Part shown: positions 11,401-20,719 of the stretch, piece by piece | How the letters are laid out: the number at the start of each line of letters is the position of its first letter | How positions within the stretch are numbered: position 1 is the stretch's first letter | Assembly: GCF_014284275.1 (NCBI RefSeq) | Contig: NZ_JACOFU010000006.1 | Coordinates: 1-64,000, forward strand | DNA: 64,000 nucleotides | Reading direction: 5' to 3' | From: Affinundibacterium amnicola | GTDB taxonomy: Bacteria > Pseudomonadota > Gammaproteobacteria > Burkholderiales > Burkholderiaceae_D | Position numbers and translations under genes: made by a program | Notes under the pieces: model-generated | The model's database searches: none | The model's input: the letters and a program-made list of their open reading frames with translations, nothing else | What the model was told of the DNA's origin: nothing

Positions 11401-12694
11401 TCGTTCCGGCGAAGTTTTGATCACAGATGACCACGGTCGTGAACGTGAACGTCATAAAGTACCTTACGGTGCGACATTGATCGTGAAAGACGGCATGACG
11501 ATCAAAGCTGGTACAGATTTGGCGACATGGGATCCATTGACACGTCCTATCATCACTGAGTACACAGGTCAGGTGAAGTTTGAAAACGTCGAAGAAGGCG
11601 TAACAGTTGCTAAGCAGGTTGATGATGTCACTGGCTTGTCGACTTTGGTGGTAATCGATGCGAAACGTCGTGGTTCTGCTGCTGGTAAAACTTTGCGTCC
11701 ACAAGTTAAATTGTTGAACGAAGCTGGTGAAGAAGTGAAAATTTCTGGCACTGAGCACGCGGTAACAATTGGCTTCCAAGTCGGCGCTTTGATTACAGTA
11801 AAAGACGGTCAACAAGTTCACGTTGGTGAAGTGTTGGCGCGTATCCCGACTGAATCACAAAAAACGCGTGATATTACCGGTGGTCTCCCACGTGTTGCTG
11901 AGTTGTTTGAAGCACGTTCACCAAAAGACGCAGGTATGTTGGCGGAAGTGACTGGTACGGTGGCGTTTGGTAAAGAAACCAAAGGTAAGCAACGTCTGGA
12001 AATCACTGACATGGATGGTCAGAAGCATGAGTTCCTGATCACCAAAGACAAACAAGTTTTGGTGCATGACGGTCAGGTTGTCAACAAGGGTGAAATGATT
12101 GTTGACGGCCCAGCCGATCCACAAGACATCTTGCGTTTGTTGGGTATCGAAGCTTTAGCACGCTATATCGTTGACGAAGTGCAGGACGTGTATCGCTTGC
12201 AGGGTGTTAAGATCAATGACAAGCACATTGAAGTGATCGTACGTCAAATGTTGCGTCGTGTTGTCGTTGTGAATCCAGGTGATGCGAACTACATCATGGG
12301 CGAACAAGTTGAACGCTCTGATTTGTTAGGTGAAAACGATCGCGTTACTGCGGCTGGCGGTATCCCTGCAACCTATGAAAATATCTTGTTGGGTATTACC
12401 AAAGCTTCCTTGTCGACAGATTCCTTCATCTCTGCCGCTTCCTTCCAAGAGACCACACGTGTTCTCACAGAAGCAGCGATCATGGGTAAGAAAGATACTC
12501 TGCGCGGCTTGAAAGAAAACGTCATCGTGGGTCGTTTGATTCCAGCCGGTACAGGTTTGGCGTATCACCGTGCGCGCAAGATGAAAGAATCTTGGGAAGC
12601 CGATGAACGTGCAGCCTTGTTGCAAGCTGAAAAGGAAATCTTCGCACCAGCAGCAGAAGTAGTTGCTACTGATGTGAATACTGATGAAGCGTAA
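8465..12694 (+). CDS. rpoC: DNA-directed RNA polymerase subunit beta'
   Basis: Catalytic beta' subunit, 1409 aa from ATG 8465 (GGAG at 8453–8456, 8 bases ahead). Zinc-1 cysteines are C70, C72, C85 and C88, and the magnesium-binding NADFDGD motif is at residues 458–464, the same numbers as in E. coli. The second zinc site ([13 protein letters not shown]) and the trigger-loop region ([20 protein letters not shown]) are intact. Closed by a strong terminator. Confidence 0.97.
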   Translation: MKALLDLFKQVQPNEQFDAIKIGLASPEKIRSWSYGEVKKPETINYRTFKPERDGLFCAKIFGPIKDYECLCGKYKRLKHRGVICEKCGVEVTLAKVRRERMGHIELASPTAHIWFLKSLPSRLGMVLDMTLRDIERVLYFEAYVVTDPGMTPLKKCQIMSEDDYAAKYEEHGDEFTAFMGAEGIRELLRSIDIDRDAETLRTELKESKSEAKIKKYSKRLKVLEAFQRSGIKPDWMIMEVLPVLPPELRPLVPLDGGRFATSDLNDLYRRVINRNNRLKRLMELRAPEIITRNEKRMLQEAVDSLLDNGRRGKAMTGANKRPLKSLAEMIKGKGGRFRQNLLGKRVDYSGRSVIVVGPQLKLHQCGLPKLMALELFKPFIFNKLELMGLATTIKAAKKLVEIQEPVVWDILEEVIREHPIMLNRAPTLHRLGIQAFEPVLIEGKAIQLHPLVCAAFNADFDGDQMAVHVPLSIEAQMEARTLMLASNNILFPSNGEPSIVPSQDIVLGLYYASREAINGKGEGMMFPDVSEAIRAWDNKEVELATRITVRITEYPKDKATGEFVKTVKRYETTVGRAILSEILPKGLPFSVLNRPLKKKEISKLIDTSFRKCGLRATVVFADQLMQSGFRLATRAGISICIDDMLVPPQKVTLLAAAEHEVKQIEQQYASGLVTAGERYNKVVDIWGKTGDEVGKAMMEQLKVEAVTRRDGTVGTQESFNAIYMMADSGARGSAAQIRQLAGMRGLMAKPDGSIIETPITANFREGLNVLQYFISTHGARKGLADTALKTANSGYLTRRLVDVTQDLVVIEDDCGTANGASMKAIVEGGEVNVPLRDLILGRVAANDIVNPETQETLYAAGTLLDEFMVEEIEALGIDEVKVRTPLTCDTRYGLCAMCYGRDLGRGSMVNAGEAVGVIAAQSIGEPGTQLTMRTFHIGGAASRAAIASSVEAKSNGTIRFTATMRYVTNGKGDQIVISRSGEVLITDDHGRERERHKVPYGATLIVKDGMTIKAGTDLATWDPLTRPIITEYTGQVKFENVEEGVTVAKQVDDVTGLSTLVVIDAKRRGSAAGKTLRPQVKLLNEAGEEVKISGTEHAVTIGFQVGALITVKDGQQVHVGEVLARIPTESQKTRDITGGLPRVAELFEARSPKDAGMLAEVTGTVAFGKETKGKQRLEITDMDGQKHEFLITKDKQVLVHDGQVVNKGEMIVDGPADPQDILRLLGIEALARYIVDEVQDVYRLQGVKINDKHIEVIVRQMLRRVVVVNPGDANYIMGEQVERSDLLGENDRVTAAGGIPATYENILLGITKASLSTDSFISAASFQETTRVLTEAAIMGKKDTLRGLKENVIVGRLIPAGTGLAYHRARKMKESWEADERAALLQAEKEIFAPAAEVVATDVNTDEA

Positions 12695-12725
12695 TTTGTA
12701 ATTCAGAGTTACTAAGTCAGACCTG

Positions 12726-12765
12726 AAAACGGCACCGTGGAATTTCTGCGGTGCCGTTTTTATTT
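12726..12765 (+). terminator. Intrinsic terminator of the rpoBC operon
   Basis: CGGCACCG (12730–12737) pairs perfectly with CGGTGCCG (12749–12756), with AAAA before and TTTTTATTT after. A textbook rho-independent terminator. Confidence 0.92.
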
Positions 12766-12809
12766 ATCTGCTGTCTGTTTAGTCGGTACAAACTTAGAAG
12801 GTAGTAGAA

Positions 12810-13607
12810 ATGACGCGATTAGAAGCGAAGCTGATTGAGCAAGCTTTGTATGGCCTTAACCAAGCTAACGATTATCCTGAAATATCGATCGAAGTAGTTG
12901 ATGAAACTGGTTCGACAAATGCGGATTTAATGTGCAGGGCGAAGAATCTAAATACGCCAACTTTGTTGGTGGCTCGGCATCAGACCGCAGGGAAAGGACG
13001 CGCAGGAAGACGTTGGGTATCGACACCTGATGGTGTGCTGACTTTTTCATTGGCGTGGGAATTTGCTGTTGGTGGGCAGGCGTTGTTGGGCTTACCGCTA
13101 GCGGTAGGTGTTGCACTTGCTGAACGGCTGATACAACTCGGTGTGCCAGCCAAGTTAAAATGGCCTAATGACATCTTAAAAGATTCGAAGAAATTAGCCG
13201 GAATTTTGGTGGAGTCGCAGACGGGCAATCGAGGAACCTGTTGGGCGATCATTGGTGTGGGTTTGAATTTACGTGTTCCAGCGGAATTAGAAAAAGACAT
13301 TGGGCAAGAAGTTGCGGATGCTGCCTGGCTTGCTCAGATGGATAGGAATCAATTACTGGCCGAGTTGATACAGGCCTTGCAGGTCGCTTTACATGAATTT
13401 GCGCTGCAAGGCTTTACGGCTTTCGTTGATCGTTGGAATCATCTACATGCATATGCCCAGCAAACCGTGATGATTGTCGAACAAGCTGAAGTGCTGCATC
13501 AAGGACTGGCATTGGGGGTTGATCACCAAGGTTGTTTATTGTTGCAAACGGAACAGGCGCGTTTGCTTATCCATTCAGGTGATGTCTCTTTGCGACCTTT
13601 GCCGTAA
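12810..13607 (+). CDS. birA: Biotin–[acetyl-CoA-carboxylase] ligase
   Basis: Makes biotinyl-AMP and transfers biotin to the carboxylase carrier protein. The 265-aa protein begins with the catalytic domain: ETGSTN at 32–37, the nucleotide/biotin loop GKGRAGRRW at 61–69, and KWPND at 117–121, followed by a small C-terminal SH3-like domain. The N-terminal DNA-binding domain of E. coli BirA is missing, so it should act as an enzyme and not a biotin-operon repressor. Its neighbour coaX is a usual partner in Burkholderiales. Confidence 0.93.
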   Translation: MTRLEAKLIEQALYGLNQANDYPEISIEVVDETGSTNADLMCRAKNLNTPTLLVARHQTAGKGRAGRRWVSTPDGVLTFSLAWEFAVGGQALLGLPLAVGVALAERLIQLGVPAKLKWPNDILKDSKKLAGILVESQTGNRGTCWAIIGVGLNLRVPAELEKDIGQEVADAAWLAQMDRNQLLAELIQALQVALHEFALQGFTAFVDRWNHLHAYAQQTVMIVEQAEVLHQGLALGVDHQGCLLLQTEQARLLIHSGDVSLRPLP

Positions 13608-13690
13608 AATACGATCTCTTGCACTAAGCTGCACTGAGCTGCACTAAAAAATACTAAAGCGCACTGAAACCTTATTGGTAATTGAAAATC

Positions 13691-14506
13691 ATGGATAAAC
13701 GTCCGATGCTACTGCTGATTGATGCTGGTAATACGCGCGTGAAGTGGGCGTGTATTGATGCAGATTCTGCCAATGATCACTTGCCGTTTCCACCTGCATG
13801 GGAGGCAATTGCTTCAGTGACGCATCAAGGCTTTGATCAATTACTGCTCTCGATTCGTCATTATTCGGTGGTGCGCTGCGTGATGTCGAATGTCGCTGGC
13901 GATGCGGTGAAGCAGGAGCTCGCACAATTACTCTCGATTTCCTTCCCCGATTTACAGATTCAAAGTTTCAACTCGCAAGCGCAATGTGCTGGTGTCCGCA
14001 ATCATTATCTGCACCCCGGAAAGTTAGGTTCAGATCGATTCGCATCGATGATTGCCGCACATACCCAGTTTCCCAATAAAAATCTCATTGTTGCCACATG
14101 TGGAACCGCAACGACCATCGATGCGCTGACTGCCGATGGAGACTTTTTAGGAGGAATGATTTTGCCCGGCTTGCAATTGATGGCGAATTCTCTCGCCAAA
14201 AATACTGCGCAATTACCGCACATAGAGCAACATGCACAACTATCAAATTTGTTTGCAACGGATACGGATCAGGCGATTGCGAGCGGCTGTGTACATGCGC
14301 AAATTGGAGCGATACACTGCGCTGTCAAAAATCTTGAACAGCATACTGGCGCGCCCGTGCAGTTAGTTATTTCTGGCGGTGCTGCCGTTTATCTCGTTCC
14401 TCACTTAAAGTTGATTGAGGATTTACAATGGCGACATTCTGAAAACCTGGTACTCACAGGCTTGTGGATTGCCAGTCACCTTACTCAAGCTTCCATTCCA
14501 TCATAG
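13691..14506 (+). CDS. coaX: Type III pantothenate kinase
   Basis: Phosphorylates pantothenate in the first step of CoA synthesis. From ATG 13691 the product is 271 aa with the N-terminal phosphate-binding DAGNTRVKW (11–19), the GSDR motif (GKLGSDRFASM) and the second phosphate loop CGTATTIDA, then GGMILPGL: the ASKHA fold of the CoaX class. An upstream TTG (13682) and a downstream ATG (13706) are in frame; neither has a clearly better ribosome-binding site. The 83-nt gap before it holds short GCACT(A/G)A-type repeats of no evident function. Confidence 0.93.
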   Translation: MDKRPMLLLIDAGNTRVKWACIDADSANDHLPFPPAWEAIASVTHQGFDQLLLSIRHYSVVRCVMSNVAGDAVKQELAQLLSISFPDLQIQSFNSQAQCAGVRNHYLHPGKLGSDRFASMIAAHTQFPNKNLIVATCGTATTIDALTADGDFLGGMILPGLQLMANSLAKNTAQLPHIEQHAQLSNLFATDTDQAIASGCVHAQIGAIHCAVKNLEQHTGAPVQLVISGGAAVYLVPHLKLIEDLQWRHSENLVLTGLWIASHLTQASIPS

Positions 14507-14518
14507 AGACCATTGATT

Positions 14519-15190
14519 ATGTTGCGATTTTTTTTCTGGATTTTTCTGATCTTAAATGCCTTACTGCTGGCGCTCAACTTTGGATTTTTAGGTAATTGGT
14601 CCAGCGATGTGCGCGAGCCCTTGCGCATGAAGTATGAAAAAAATGCGGATAAAATCAAGCTAATGAATGCTAATGCTGCGCAAGATAGCATTGAGGCGCA
14701 TACAAAAAAGATGACACCGGTTTTGGCTTGCCTCGAACTATCCGGATTTAGCGTCGCTGATAGTAAAAGTTTTGATGAGAAAATCAAATCACTTGCGTTG
14801 GCCGAACGCCTTACGCGTACCGAGTTAGCTGAGGTGGCAAGCAATATGGTCTACCTGCCTTCGTTGGGCAGTAAAGATGCGGCAGAAAAGAAAGCCGCGC
14901 AAATCCGTAAATTAGGTGTGACTGAATTCTATGTGGTACAAGATCAAACGCCATTGCGTTGGGGTATCTCGCTAGGCGTATTTAAGACACCTGAAGCAGC
15001 TAAAGCCCACTTGGCTAATCTGGTAAAAAAAGGTCTAAAGGAAGCAAAGCTAGCGCCACGTACAGTGACTGCTGCAAAAATCAATTATCGACTTGAAAAT
15101 CTTAGTGAAGAAGAAAAGCAAATTCTTGATCAAATTAAATCAGGATTCTCACAGACCCAAAGTCAAGAATGCAAAAATAGTAGCGAGTAA
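14519..15190 (+). CDS. SPOR domain protein, membrane-anchored
   Basis: A 223-aa protein with one N-terminal membrane helix (FFFWIFLILNALLLALNFGF) and a C-terminal SPOR fold from about residue 110 (VYLPSLGSKDAAEKKAAQI through WGISLGVFKTPEAAKAHL). SPOR domains bind denuded glycan strands at the division septum, so a cell-envelope role is likely. ATG 14519 is chosen over an in-frame TTG two codons earlier. It starts 12 nt after coaX and may be co-transcribed. The precise function is unknown. Confidence 0.85.
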   Translation: MLRFFFWIFLILNALLLALNFGFLGNWSSDVREPLRMKYEKNADKIKLMNANAAQDSIEAHTKKMTPVLACLELSGFSVADSKSFDEKIKSLALAERLTRTELAEVASNMVYLPSLGSKDAAEKKAAQIRKLGVTEFYVVQDQTPLRWGISLGVFKTPEAAKAHLANLVKKGLKEAKLAPRTVTAAKINYRLENLSEEEKQILDQIKSGFSQTQSQECKNSSE

Positions 15191-15254
15191 ATAGTAGCGA
15201 ATAAGTTGACGCAACATTTGCATAGTCCAAACTGTCTAATATCCTCAAAAAATC

Positions 15255-16067
15255 ATGATGTCCGCCGCATTCCATTTTAAACAAGGACGTGTTCCTTTAC
15301 TGGTTTCTATGCCGCATGTCGGTACTGAAATTCCCGATGCCGTGCTAGCGCAATTGAATCCTATTGCGCAGATTAAGGCCGACACTGATTGGCATTTACC
15401 TCTGCTTTACAACATGCTCGATGAACTCGGCGTTTCTTATATTCAGGCCAGATATTCGCGTTACGTGATTGATTTAAATCGTCCATCAGATGATGTGAAT
15501 TTATATCCTGGACAAGACACTACTGGCTTGTGTCCAGTCGATACTTTTTCCAAGCAGCCTTTATACCGAAACGGTGTTGGCCCAGATGCCAACGAAGTAC
15601 AAGCGCGTGTGCAACAGTATTGGCTGCCATATCATCAGCAATTACAAATGGAGCTTGCGCGTTTACGAGAATTGCATGGCGCTGTTGTTTTGTGGGATGC
15701 GCATTCGATCGCTTCGCAGGTACCAAGATTTTTCCAAGGTCAATTGCCCGATTTGAATTTTGGCACCGCCGATCAAAAATCCTGCGATCCCAGTTTGCAG
15801 CAAGCCTTATCTGAATTGATGCAGCACAGCGCAACAGCGTATTCCCATGTATTTAATGGTCGCTTTAAAGGTGGACATATCACTCGTCACTACGGACAAC
15901 CAGTGCAACAAATTCATGCGGTGCAATTGGAGATGAGTCAGTGCGTGTATATGAACGAACGTGAGCCATACGCCTATCGCGCAGATTTGGCCGCTCAAGT
16001 GCAGCCTTTGCTGCAACAATTATTAGAAACTTGCCTGAAGTGGGCGCAGCAAACGACGGGAAAGTAA
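15255..16067 (+). CDS. hutG: N-formylglutamate deformylase
   Basis: Hydrolyses N-formyl-L-glutamate to glutamate and formate, the last step of the five-step histidine degradation route. The 270-aa sequence belongs to the N-formylglutamate amidohydrolase family: SMPHVGTEIP near the start, ADTDWH, RYVIDLNRPSDD, LWDAHSI and GGHITRHYG. Two ATG codons (15255, 15258) are adjacent. One base separates it from hutF; the rest of the hut operon is not in the window. Confidence 0.92.
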   Translation: MMSAAFHFKQGRVPLLVSMPHVGTEIPDAVLAQLNPIAQIKADTDWHLPLLYNMLDELGVSYIQARYSRYVIDLNRPSDDVNLYPGQDTTGLCPVDTFSKQPLYRNGVGPDANEVQARVQQYWLPYHQQLQMELARLRELHGAVVLWDAHSIASQVPRFFQGQLPDLNFGTADQKSCDPSLQQALSELMQHSATAYSHVFNGRFKGGHITRHYGQPVQQIHAVQLEMSQCVYMNEREPYAYRADLAAQVQPLLQQLLETCLKWAQQTTGK

Positions 16068-16068
16068 G

Positions 16069-17436
16069 ATGACAGTACAAACATTATTTGCCAAGCAGGC
16101 TTTATTGCCATCTGGTTGGACTAGCGATGTCCGTTTGCATTGGGATGGTGCAGGCCATTTATCGCAAATAGAAACGGGTGTCATGCCGTTGTCGTATGAA
16201 CGACAATATGGGTATGTTTCACCGGGGATGACGAATCTGCATTCACATGCCTTTCAAAGAGCGATGGCAGGTATGACCGAAATCGCAGGTGAAGGGCCTG
16301 ATAGTTTTTGGACTTGGCGCGATCTCATGTATCGCTATGCGCTGGCGATCTCACCAGAACAAATGCAAGCGATTGCCGCGCAGTTGTACTCAGAATGCCT
16401 GCGCCACGGTTATACCTCGGTGTGTGAATTCCATTATGTCCATCGCGCGCCAAACGGTGAATTTTATAGCGACATCGCTGAGACTTCGCGTCAAGTCATT
16501 GCAGGTGCGCAGCAAACTGGTATGGGCATCACGATGCTGCCCGTGCTATACAGTTATGCCGATTTTAATCAACAGCCCTTGCGTGAAGATCAGCGACGAT
16601 TCAATACCAATGTTGAACAGATATTGCGCATCATTGAGGCACTAGAGAAGCAGAGAAATGCACAAACAGAGATTGGTGTTGCGCCTCATTCTTTGCGAGC
16701 CGCCAGCACAGCTCAGATCAGTGAGGTTACCGCTGCTTTGCCGGCGGGACGTCCAATTCATATCCATATCGCTGAGCAAATGCGCGAAGTGAATGCTTGT
16801 CTGGCAGCGACTGGCAAGCGCCCGGTCGAATTATTATTTGATACGCAAACGGTGGATGAACGTTGGTGCTTGGTGCATGCCACGCACTTGAATCCACACG
16901 AAGTGGCGAGTATGGCAGCAAGTAAATCGATCGCTGGTATTTGTACCTCGACTGAGGGTAATCTTGGCGACGGTTTTTTTGAATTGCTTGATTACATCGC
17001 AGCCAATGGGCGTTTTGGTATTGGTACAGATAGTCATGCTTCACAGAGCGTGGTGGAAGAAATTCGCTGGCTTGAGTATGGTCAGCGATTAAAAATGCAA
17101 GGCCGTAATATTGCCAGTGTTAAGGGACAAAGACGTGTTGCCGATTACTTGTGGCAGCAATGTCTACTGGGCGGGGCACAAGCGTCTGGACGTGCAGTTG
17201 GTTCCTTGGAAGTCGGTAAGCGTGCTGATATGATTATTTTTGATGATCAGCATCCGAATCTTCAGTGCAGTGCGGTTGAAGATATTCTTAGCAGTGTGGT
17301 GTTTACGGGTAACGATAATTTAATTCGCGATGTGTTCGTCGGTGGAGTGCAGGTTGTGGAAAATGGCAAACATCGAGATCAGGCGAACATCACTGCCAAC
17401 TACGTTGCTTGCATGCAGCAACTACGTCAGCTATAA
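16069..17436 (+). CDS. hutF: Formimidoylglutamate deiminase
   Basis: Converts N-formimino-L-glutamate to N-formyl-L-glutamate, feeding HutG. The 455-aa amidohydrolase has the metal ligands in NLHSHAFQRAMAG (about 61–73), the HIHIAEQ strand, the catalytic His in LVHATHL, and GIGTDSHAS with the metal-binding Asp. Its presence with hutG shows that the organism uses the deiminase branch and not the one-step HutE-type hydrolysis. Confidence 0.94.
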   Translation: MTVQTLFAKQALLPSGWTSDVRLHWDGAGHLSQIETGVMPLSYERQYGYVSPGMTNLHSHAFQRAMAGMTEIAGEGPDSFWTWRDLMYRYALAISPEQMQAIAAQLYSECLRHGYTSVCEFHYVHRAPNGEFYSDIAETSRQVIAGAQQTGMGITMLPVLYSYADFNQQPLREDQRRFNTNVEQILRIIEALEKQRNAQTEIGVAPHSLRAASTAQISEVTAALPAGRPIHIHIAEQMREVNACLAATGKRPVELLFDTQTVDERWCLVHATHLNPHEVASMAASKSIAGICTSTEGNLGDGFFELLDYIAANGRFGIGTDSHASQSVVEEIRWLEYGQRLKMQGRNIASVKGQRRVADYLWQQCLLGGAQASGRAVGSLEVGKRADMIIFDDQHPNLQCSAVEDILSSVVFTGNDNLIRDVFVGGVQVVENGKHRDQANITANYVACMQQLRQL

Positions 17437-17495
17437 AAAATTTGATTCACTTAATACCTGAGCGAATTCAAAAAAAATCATGAAATGGAGCAGCT

Positions 17496-19391
17496 GTGAA
17501 AACTCGTGCAACTAAAAATTTGACAGAACAATTAGCGATAAATTTGTCGACGAAATTGGCTACAGCCTTGCTTAGTGCAGGATTGTTCAGTATGCCCGCA
17601 CTCGCGAATAATTTGACGGAAATGGCAACCGTCGACACCAATAGTATTGTCACTAGTAAGCTGGCAACTAATAGGCCTGCAACTAAGAGCGCAACAAGCT
17701 CGTTGGAAGCACGCTTGCGTCAGTTAGATAGTTTGTTGACGGAGCAGTGGGAATATGGATTAAAAACCAATCCAGAATACGCATCGATGCTTGGTGATAA
17801 ACGATTTAACGATCAATTACGTGATTTTTCACAAGCTGCGATTGATGCGAATTTGAAGAAGAGCCGTGCATTTTTGGGTCGCTTTCAGGCAATTGATACG
17901 ACAGGCTTTGACGTTCAACAAAAGCTGAACAAAGATTTGATGGTTCGTCAATTGCAAGAAGAATTGGCCACTGCACGTTTCACGCCTTGGCAAATGCCCG
18001 TATTACAAAATTCAGGCTTGCATTTGGATACGCCTGAACTGGTTTCTATGTTGAGCTTTGTCAGCGTGAAAGATTACGAGGATTACATTGCGCGTTTGAA
18101 TAAGTTGCCAGTGTTGTTTGAACAAACCATGGTGCAAATGCGCAAAGGCTTGAAAAATAAATTGATGCCGCCGCAGTTTTTGTTGCCGAAGATTGCGCGT
18201 CAGTGTGAAGATATCGTCGCGATGAGTATGGACACTTCGCCATTCGCTAAACCAGTCATGCAATTTCCTGCAGAGTTTTCAGAAGCGGACAAGCAAAGAT
18301 TGAAGACTGCGGTGTTGGCAGCGATTCAAAGTAAAGTTATTCCAGCCTATAAAAATTTCGCCAGTTTTGTGCGTAGTGATTATGCGCCTCACGGGCGTCA
18401 ACATGCTGGTTTGTGGTCCTTGCCGAACGGTGCGGCACGTTATCAATTGCAAGTCAAAACGCAAACGACCACGAATAAAACACCTGAACAGATTCACCAG
18501 ATTGGTCTGCGTGAAGTAGCGCGTATCGAAGGTGAGATGTTAACGGTTGCGAAGAAATTAGGATTTGCTGATTTGAAGTCTTTCAATGCAGCGATGGAAA
18601 AAAATCCAGATTTGCATCCAAAATCACGTCAGGAAATTCTCGATCTGTATAGCAAATATACGGACCAGATGTACGCAAAAATTCCTGAGTTATTTGGACG
18701 CTTACCCAAAGCCAAAGTGAAGATCATGGCGGTGGAAGAGTTCCGCGAAAAAGAAGCCGCTGGAGCTTCGTATAATCCTGGTGCTGCCGATGGCTCACGT
18801 CCAGGTCACGTCATGGTGAATACCGGTGACTTTGCTAATCGCATGACTTTGTCAATTGAAACCACTGCTTTGCACGAAGGTGTGCCGGGTCATCACATGC
18901 AAATTGCAATCGCACAAGAGTTAGAAGGTCTTCCCGCTTATCGCCAGCAAGGTGGCAATAATGCTTATGTCGAAGGTTGGGCTTTGTATTCTGAACGCTT
19001 GGGGCGCGAGCTGGGGTTTTTCCAAGATCCGTATAGTTTTTATGGTCATCTGCAAGATGAAATGCTGCGTGCAATCCGCTTAGTGGTGGATACTGGTTTA
19101 CATTATAAAAAGTGGGATAGGCAGCAAGTGGTCGATTTTTTCCGTAAGCATTCAGGGATAGAAGAAGTCGAAATCCAGAGTGAGACTGATCGTTATATCG
19201 TGTGGCCAGGCCAGGCTTTGGGCTATAAAATCGGACAATTGAAGATTTTGGAATTGCGGGATTATGCAAGCAAGGCGCTCGGCAGTAAATTTAGTTTAAA
19301 GGAATTTCACGATGAAATTTTAGGTGCGGGTGCTTTGCCTTTAGATGTATTAGAAAGCAGGATTAAAGCTTGGGTTGCGACAAAATCATAG
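17496..19391 (+). CDS. Secreted DUF885 family protein (putative metallopeptidase-like)
   Basis: A 631-aa exported protein of the DUF885 family. The GTG start at 17496 is supported by GGAG five bases upstream. A long basic n-region leads to a hydrophobic core and a signal-peptidase site after MPALA. The mature protein has the family motif HEGVPGHHMQ (about residues 466–475), resembling a gluzincin-type metal site, followed by EGWALYSERLG. Substrates of most DUF885 proteins are undefined; a periplasmic peptidase is plausible. It stands alone, closed by the hairpin at 19491–19539. Confidence 0.85.
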   Translation: MKTRATKNLTEQLAINLSTKLATALLSAGLFSMPALANNLTEMATVDTNSIVTSKLATNRPATKSATSSLEARLRQLDSLLTEQWEYGLKTNPEYASMLGDKRFNDQLRDFSQAAIDANLKKSRAFLGRFQAIDTTGFDVQQKLNKDLMVRQLQEELATARFTPWQMPVLQNSGLHLDTPELVSMLSFVSVKDYEDYIARLNKLPVLFEQTMVQMRKGLKNKLMPPQFLLPKIARQCEDIVAMSMDTSPFAKPVMQFPAEFSEADKQRLKTAVLAAIQSKVIPAYKNFASFVRSDYAPHGRQHAGLWSLPNGAARYQLQVKTQTTTNKTPEQIHQIGLREVARIEGEMLTVAKKLGFADLKSFNAAMEKNPDLHPKSRQEILDLYSKYTDQMYAKIPELFGRLPKAKVKIMAVEEFREKEAAGASYNPGAADGSRPGHVMVNTGDFANRMTLSIETTALHEGVPGHHMQIAIAQELEGLPAYRQQGGNNAYVEGWALYSERLGRELGFFQDPYSFYGHLQDEMLRAIRLVVDTGLHYKKWDRQQVVDFFRKHSGIEEVEIQSETDRYIVWPGQALGYKIGQLKILELRDYASKALGSKFSLKEFHDEILGAGALPLDVLESRIKAWVATKS

Positions 19392-19490
19392 TTGAGAGAA
19401 AGTGAATCTGATCATTAGTTAATTTGCATATCACTTAGTAACTGCTAGATGAGTACCTGATAAATGTTAGATAGCTGCTAGATCAGCGCG

Positions 19491-19539
19491 AGACAAAAGC
19501 GGACGATAAGACATGTGGTTTTATCGTCCGCTTTTGTCT
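19491..19539 (+). terminator. 19-bp perfect bidirectional terminator
   Basis: Bases 19491–19509 (starting AGACAAAAGCGG) are the exact reverse complement of 19521–19539, with an 11-nt loop; A-rich on the left and T-rich on the right. It ends the DUF885 transcript and is unusually long and perfect. Confidence 0.85.
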
Positions 19540-19626
19540 TGTAAGTGGGAAATAAATTTCTGCAATTTAAATTGCGCGAGTAGAATCAAATTCCGGCAAT
19601 TCTTTTCTGACGAACTAGGAGGCGGT

Positions 19627-19902
19627 ATGAATGCATTCGCAATGCCTGTGTATATGTTGGAATTTACACCTAAAACCATCGCTTCTCTGTTGTCGCAAGC
19701 CGCGATCGAAGGCTCGCTGGTTGAGTTAGATGTTTATGCCAGAAATGATCTGGCGGTGAAACTCGAAGCTAGCGGTCAACGCGTGAAAGCCACCCCTGAA
19801 CTGTTTCGGATTACGACGGTGCATAACGGCGTCACCAATGAGCACGATTGGAATTTTACGATCTTACGTGAATCAGCGGATCGTAGTCGCAAGAAAAAGT
19901 AA
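19627..19902 (+). CDS. Hypothetical protein, 91 aa
   Basis: A small soluble protein that I do not recognise. A perfect AGGAGG (19617–19622) sits 4 bases ahead of ATG 19627, which strongly supports translation and excludes the longer upstream reading. It starts MNAFAMPVYMLEFTPKT, has mixed helix/strand character, and ends in a basic tail (SRKKK). It converges with the MepK-like gene (7 bp between stops). Confidence 0.7.
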   Translation: MNAFAMPVYMLEFTPKTIASLLSQAAIEGSLVELDVYARNDLAVKLEASGQRVKATPELFRITTVHNGVTNEHDWNFTILRESADRSRKKK

Positions 19903-19909
19903 TTCCCGC

Positions 19910-20554
19910 TTACCCTTTCCAACTTCTCTGTAGCCCCGTATCGGTGTGAATCCAGCCACCACGGCTGCTGGCTCGGAAATAGAAACCAACGCCGCCTTGT
20001 TTAAAGCTTTGAATCAGCTCGCCTAGTACTTCTTCGTGCAAATCGCCAATTCGGATATCAGCAGCTTTGCCTTCAAGATGTAAGGATTTTCGTGCTGCGG
20101 GAATACCATCTTCACGTAATCTTTTATTCGACTCAAGCGTACGATAACCAGATAAAACTTCTAATGGCTTAGTCATGCCAAATCGGGCGATAAAGGCTTG
20201 TGTTGCCCACAATGTCTCGAGTAATTTTGGATCAATCGGGGCGGATTTTTTACCATGGACATCGCGCAAAATATGGCAGAACTGCTGATACGCAGAATCG
20301 ATCATTTCGCCATCTTTCCAATACAAGAGTTTGGTGCGCTCACCACTGGCTGGACGAATCAAATCTAAAGTACGCGGCTTCAACCAAAAGTCGATATCCA
20401 GCACCTGTGCGTCAAACAAGTCTGGTGGCGGCGTAAGCTTATTCGTTTTCGTGTCACCGTCTTGCGCTAAGCTGAGTAGGGGGCGACTACCTATCAATAA
20501 TCCACTCGCTGTCAGTAGCAAGGATTTCTTTAAGAACTGGCGGCGATTGTGCAT
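19910..20554 (-). CDS. Tat-exported DUF882/YcbK (MepK-like) peptidase
   Basis: A 214-aa protein with a twin-arginine signal (NRRQFLKK, residues 3–10, then a hydrophobic core ending near LLSLAQ). The mature part is the peptidase M15-like DUF882 domain: SGYRTLESNKRL, the metal-binding block SLHLEGKAADIRI and GWIHTDTG. E. coli MepK of this family cleaves peptidoglycan cross-links, so a wall-remodelling enzyme is the best guess. Monocistronic, convergent with the small ORF before it. Confidence 0.88.
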   Translation of the reverse strand: MHNRRQFLKKSLLLTASGLLIGSRPLLSLAQDGDTKTNKLTPPPDLFDAQVLDIDFWLKPRTLDLIRPASGERTKLLYWKDGEMIDSAYQQFCHILRDVHGKKSAPIDPKLLETLWATQAFIARFGMTKPLEVLSGYRTLESNKRLREDGIPAARKSLHLEGKAADIRIGDLHEEVLGELIQSFKQGGVGFYFRASSRGGWIHTDTGLQRSWKG

Positions 20555-20719
20555 GATGGTTTGATCAAAAAATTCAGATAATAAATTTTAGCTGGTATCA
20601 CACACTTTGCGTACTTTACAGTCTCATTTCTTTTTACTATTTGTCCCGTGAGATTCGCGGAAGGCTTTGCTACATATCCTATAATGTGAAACTCGCCTTT
20701 TCCTTTTTATGTTTGCACT

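Noticed and set aside
13608-13690. Short GCACT-type repeats before coaX as a CRISPR or regulatory array
   Set aside because: Units are irregular, 5–11 nt, without conserved spacers or dyad symmetry.
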